Part shown: positions 13,334 to 14,556 of the stretch, one piece after another
Position numbering within the stretch: position 1 is the first letter of the stretch
How the letters are laid out: every line of letters begins with the position of its first letter
From: a bacterium
GTDB lineage: Bacteria > Hydrothermota > UBA3073 > JACQXS01 > JAUWAR01
Assembly: GCA_030601965.1 (NCBI GenBank)
Contig: JAUWAR010000021.1
Location: forward strand, 1 to 14,556
Length of the DNA stretch: 14,556 nt
Direction of reading: 5' to 3'
Notes under the pieces: model-generated
The model's database searches: none
What the model was told of the DNA's origin: nothing
What the model saw: only the letters and a program-made list of their open reading frames with translations
Position numbers and translations under genes: made by a program

Positions 13334-14155
13334 ATGGGTATAAAGAAGCGAAAGCCAGTAACATCTACTCAGAGGTATCAGACTTACTCTGATTTTTCTA
13401 TTCTTACAAAGAAGAGACCTGAAAAATCACTTCTTCGTGCGCTAAAAAGAACAGGTGGCAGAGGAAATATGGGTAGGATTACTTCTCGGCACAGAGGTGG
13501 AGGTGCTAAGAGAATGTATAGAATAATTGATTTTAAAAGAGATAGATTTGGTGTAAAAGCACGGGTCTGTTCAATTGAGTATGACCCAAATAGGTCTTGC
13601 TGGATTGCTCTTATAGAGTATGCTGATGGTAAAAAGAACTATATAATCGCTCCTCATAATCTCCAAATAGGTAATGAGATAGTATCAGGTTCGGGTTCAC
13701 CTCTAAAAATTGGAAATACTCTTCCCTTAAAAGAGATCCCACTTGGAACAGAAGTTCATAATATTCAACTTTATGAAGGAGCAAAAGGAACCGTTGTAAG
13801 AGCTGCTGGGGCATCAGCACTTCTCTCCGCAAAAGAAGGAGAATATGTGCATCTAAAACTTCCGTCAGGAGAGGTAAGGGCTTTTATGTCTTGCTGTCTT
13901 GCTACAATTGGTTCTGTTTCAAATCCAGACTATAGGACCATCTCTCTGGGAAAGGCAGGAAGGAGTAGACATAAAGGAATAAGACCACAGACAAGGGGGT
14001 CGGCAATGAATCCTGTGGACCACCCAATGGGTGGAGGAGAGGGAAAAAGCAAAGGACATATACCGCAATCTCCAACAGGTATTCCTGCAAAAGGATTCAA
14101 AACGAGAAAGAAGAAAAAGAGTTCTAATAAATATATCATCAAAAGGAGGAAATAA
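13334..14155 (+). CDS. rplB: 50S ribosomal protein L2 (273 aa)
   Basis: L2 is a core 23S-binding protein needed for subunit association and peptidyl-transferase activity. The ATG at 13334 yields MGIKKRKPVTSTQRY, the usual L2 start; an in-frame ATG at 13316 inside the repeat would add six residues. Family segments KTGGRGNMGRI-like (RTGGRGNMGRITSRHRGGG), the central OB/SH3 region, and GKAGRSRHKGIRPQTRGSAM are present. In the conserved loop MNPVDHPMGGGEGK, Asp229 and His230 (E. coli D228/H229 in mature numbering) are kept, while the second histidine is Met232. The C-terminus is short of Trp (SPTG where SPWG/TPWG is frequent) and ends KYIIKRRK. rpsS begins directly after the stop. Confidence 0.98.
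   Translation: MGIKKRKPVTSTQRYQTYSDFSILTKKRPEKSLLRALKRTGGRGNMGRITSRHRGGGAKRMYRIIDFKRDRFGVKARVCSIEYDPNRSCWIALIEYADGKKNYIIAPHNLQIGNEIVSGSGSPLKIGNTLPLKEIPLGTEVHNIQLYEGAKGTVVRAAGASALLSAKEGEYVHLKLPSGEVRAFMSCCLATIGSVSNPDYRTISLGKAGRSRHKGIRPQTRGSAMNPVDHPMGGGEGKSKGHIPQSPTGIPAKGFKTRKKKKSSNKYIIKRRK
14143..14149 (+). promoter_or_regulatory. Strong Shine-Dalgarno of rpsS
   Basis: AAGGAGG is embedded in the last rplB codons, 6 nt before the rpsS ATG. This is the only junction without an inverted repeat, and it has a canonical site. Confidence 0.9.
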
Positions 14156-14449
14156 ATGCCCCGCTCTATTAAAAAAGGTCCCTATGTCGACCAAAAACTT
14201 CTTAAGAAAATAGAGACAATAGATAAAACAAAGGAAAAGAAAGTTATAAAAACATGGGCAAGACGTTCTATCATAACTCCAGCTTTTGTTGGGCACACTA
14301 TCGCTATCCATAATGGAAATAAATTTATACCAGTGTATATAACAGAAGATATGGTTGGGCACAAACTTGGCGAGTTCTCGCCAACGCGGACCTTTAGAGG
14401 CCACGGTGGCAGAAAAGCGAAAGAAGCAGAAAAGAAGAGGAGGCCATAA
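14156..14449 (+). CDS. rpsS: 30S ribosomal protein S19 (97 aa)
   Basis: S19 is a 30S head protein that contacts the A-site finger of 23S rRNA in the intersubunit bridges. It opens MPRSIKKGPYVDQKLLKKI and contains TWARRSIITPAFVGHTIAIH, GNKFIPVYITEDMVGHKLGE and FSPTRTFRGHGGRKAKE; length is normal. Its ATG abuts the rplB stop (TAAATG) and is served by AAGGAGG. A 76-nt spacer then precedes rplV. Confidence 0.99.
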   Translation: MPRSIKKGPYVDQKLLKKIETIDKTKEKKVIKTWARRSIITPAFVGHTIAIHNGNKFIPVYITEDMVGHKLGEFSPTRTFRGHGGRKAKEAEKKRRP

Positions 14450-14452
14450 AGG

Positions 14453-14518
14453 CAAATACCTAAATGCCTAAACACCTAAATTTTAGGTATTTTGGATTTT
14501 TGGACTTTTAGGTATTTG
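14453..14518. repeat. Inverted repeat at the rpsS/rplV junction
   Basis: The left arm (14453-14480) holds three degenerate cctaaa units. The right arm (14481-14518) is ttttaggtatttt-type sequence ending ggtatttg, and the terminal 12 nt (caaatacctaaa) pair perfectly. The right arm is longer and would bulge. It ends 7 nt before the rplV start. No U-tract after the stem. Confidence 0.82.
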
Positions 14519-14525
14519 ATGTATT

Positions 14526-14556
14526 ATGGAAGCAAAGGCTTGTCAGAAATATGTTC
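14526..14556 (+). CDS. rplV: 50S ribosomal protein L22, 3'-truncated by the window edge
   Basis: An ATG followed by nine codons, giving MEAKACQKYV, fits the usual L22 beginning (MEAKA-x-x-KY-[IV]) and the gene expected after rpsS in the S10 operon. Only the first 10 codons are in the window, so the call rests on this short match plus gene order. A weak aggt lies too far upstream to be a normal Shine-Dalgarno. Confidence 0.85.
   Translation, partial: MEAKACQKYV

Overview
The window is a contiguous, single-strand (+) run of bacterial transcription and translation genes, in the order rpoB (3' part) - rpoC - rpsL - rpsG - fusA - tuf - rpsJ - rplC - rplD - rplW - rplB - rpsS - rplV (first 10 codons). 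It is the classical rpoBC / str / S10 supercluster with no gene missing from, or inserted into, the usual order. All proteins are bacterial in type and look intact and functional: the RNA polymerase metal-binding Asp triad and zinc cysteines, the EF-G and EF-Tu GTPase motifs, and the ribosomal protein signatures are all present. The DNA is visibly AT-rich. I cannot place the organism securely. An uncultured, AT-rich, candidate-phylum-type bacterium is a reasonable but weak guess, based on divergent EF-Tu/EF-G details and the high load of short repeats.

The genes are ordinary but the junctions are not. Of the 12 gene-gene junctions, 11 carry an inverted-repeat (hairpin-forming) element. Three are copies of one mobile-looking palindromic repeat (rpoB/rpoC, rplC/rplD, rplW/rplB). 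Two share a 28-nt identical block (rpoC/rpsL and rpsG/fusA). The other six differ in sequence, though most share a design: a few tandem or degenerate copies of a short unit (about 7-14 nt) form the left arm, and a degraded reverse complement of the same unit forms the right arm close to the next start codon. Only rplB/rpsS lacks such an element; there the genes abut and a perfect Shine-Dalgarno (SD) sequence is present. A strong SD is otherwise seen only before tuf.

Repeats also invade coding sequence without breaking the frame. There is a 5-unit heptamer array in rpoB and a 5-unit heptamer array in fusA. A perfect 28-bp palindrome bounded by an 8-bp direct repeat adds exactly 17 codons to fusA. 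The palindromic repeat supplies the last 11 residues of L3 and possible alternative starts for L4 and L2, and hairpin sequence forms the C-terminal tail of L4. The fusA and rpsJ genes also begin with the same 25 nt.

Functionally the genes form a co-directional growth operon: RNA polymerase beta and beta', small-subunit proteins S12, S7, S10 and S19, large-subunit proteins L3, L4, L23, L2 and L22, and elongation factors EF-G and EF-Tu. No promoter or intrinsic terminator is convincing inside the window, and no gene-free stretch exceeds about 110 nt. The best candidate for something undescribed is the systematic occupation of an essential operon's translation-initiation regions by short-repeat hairpins.
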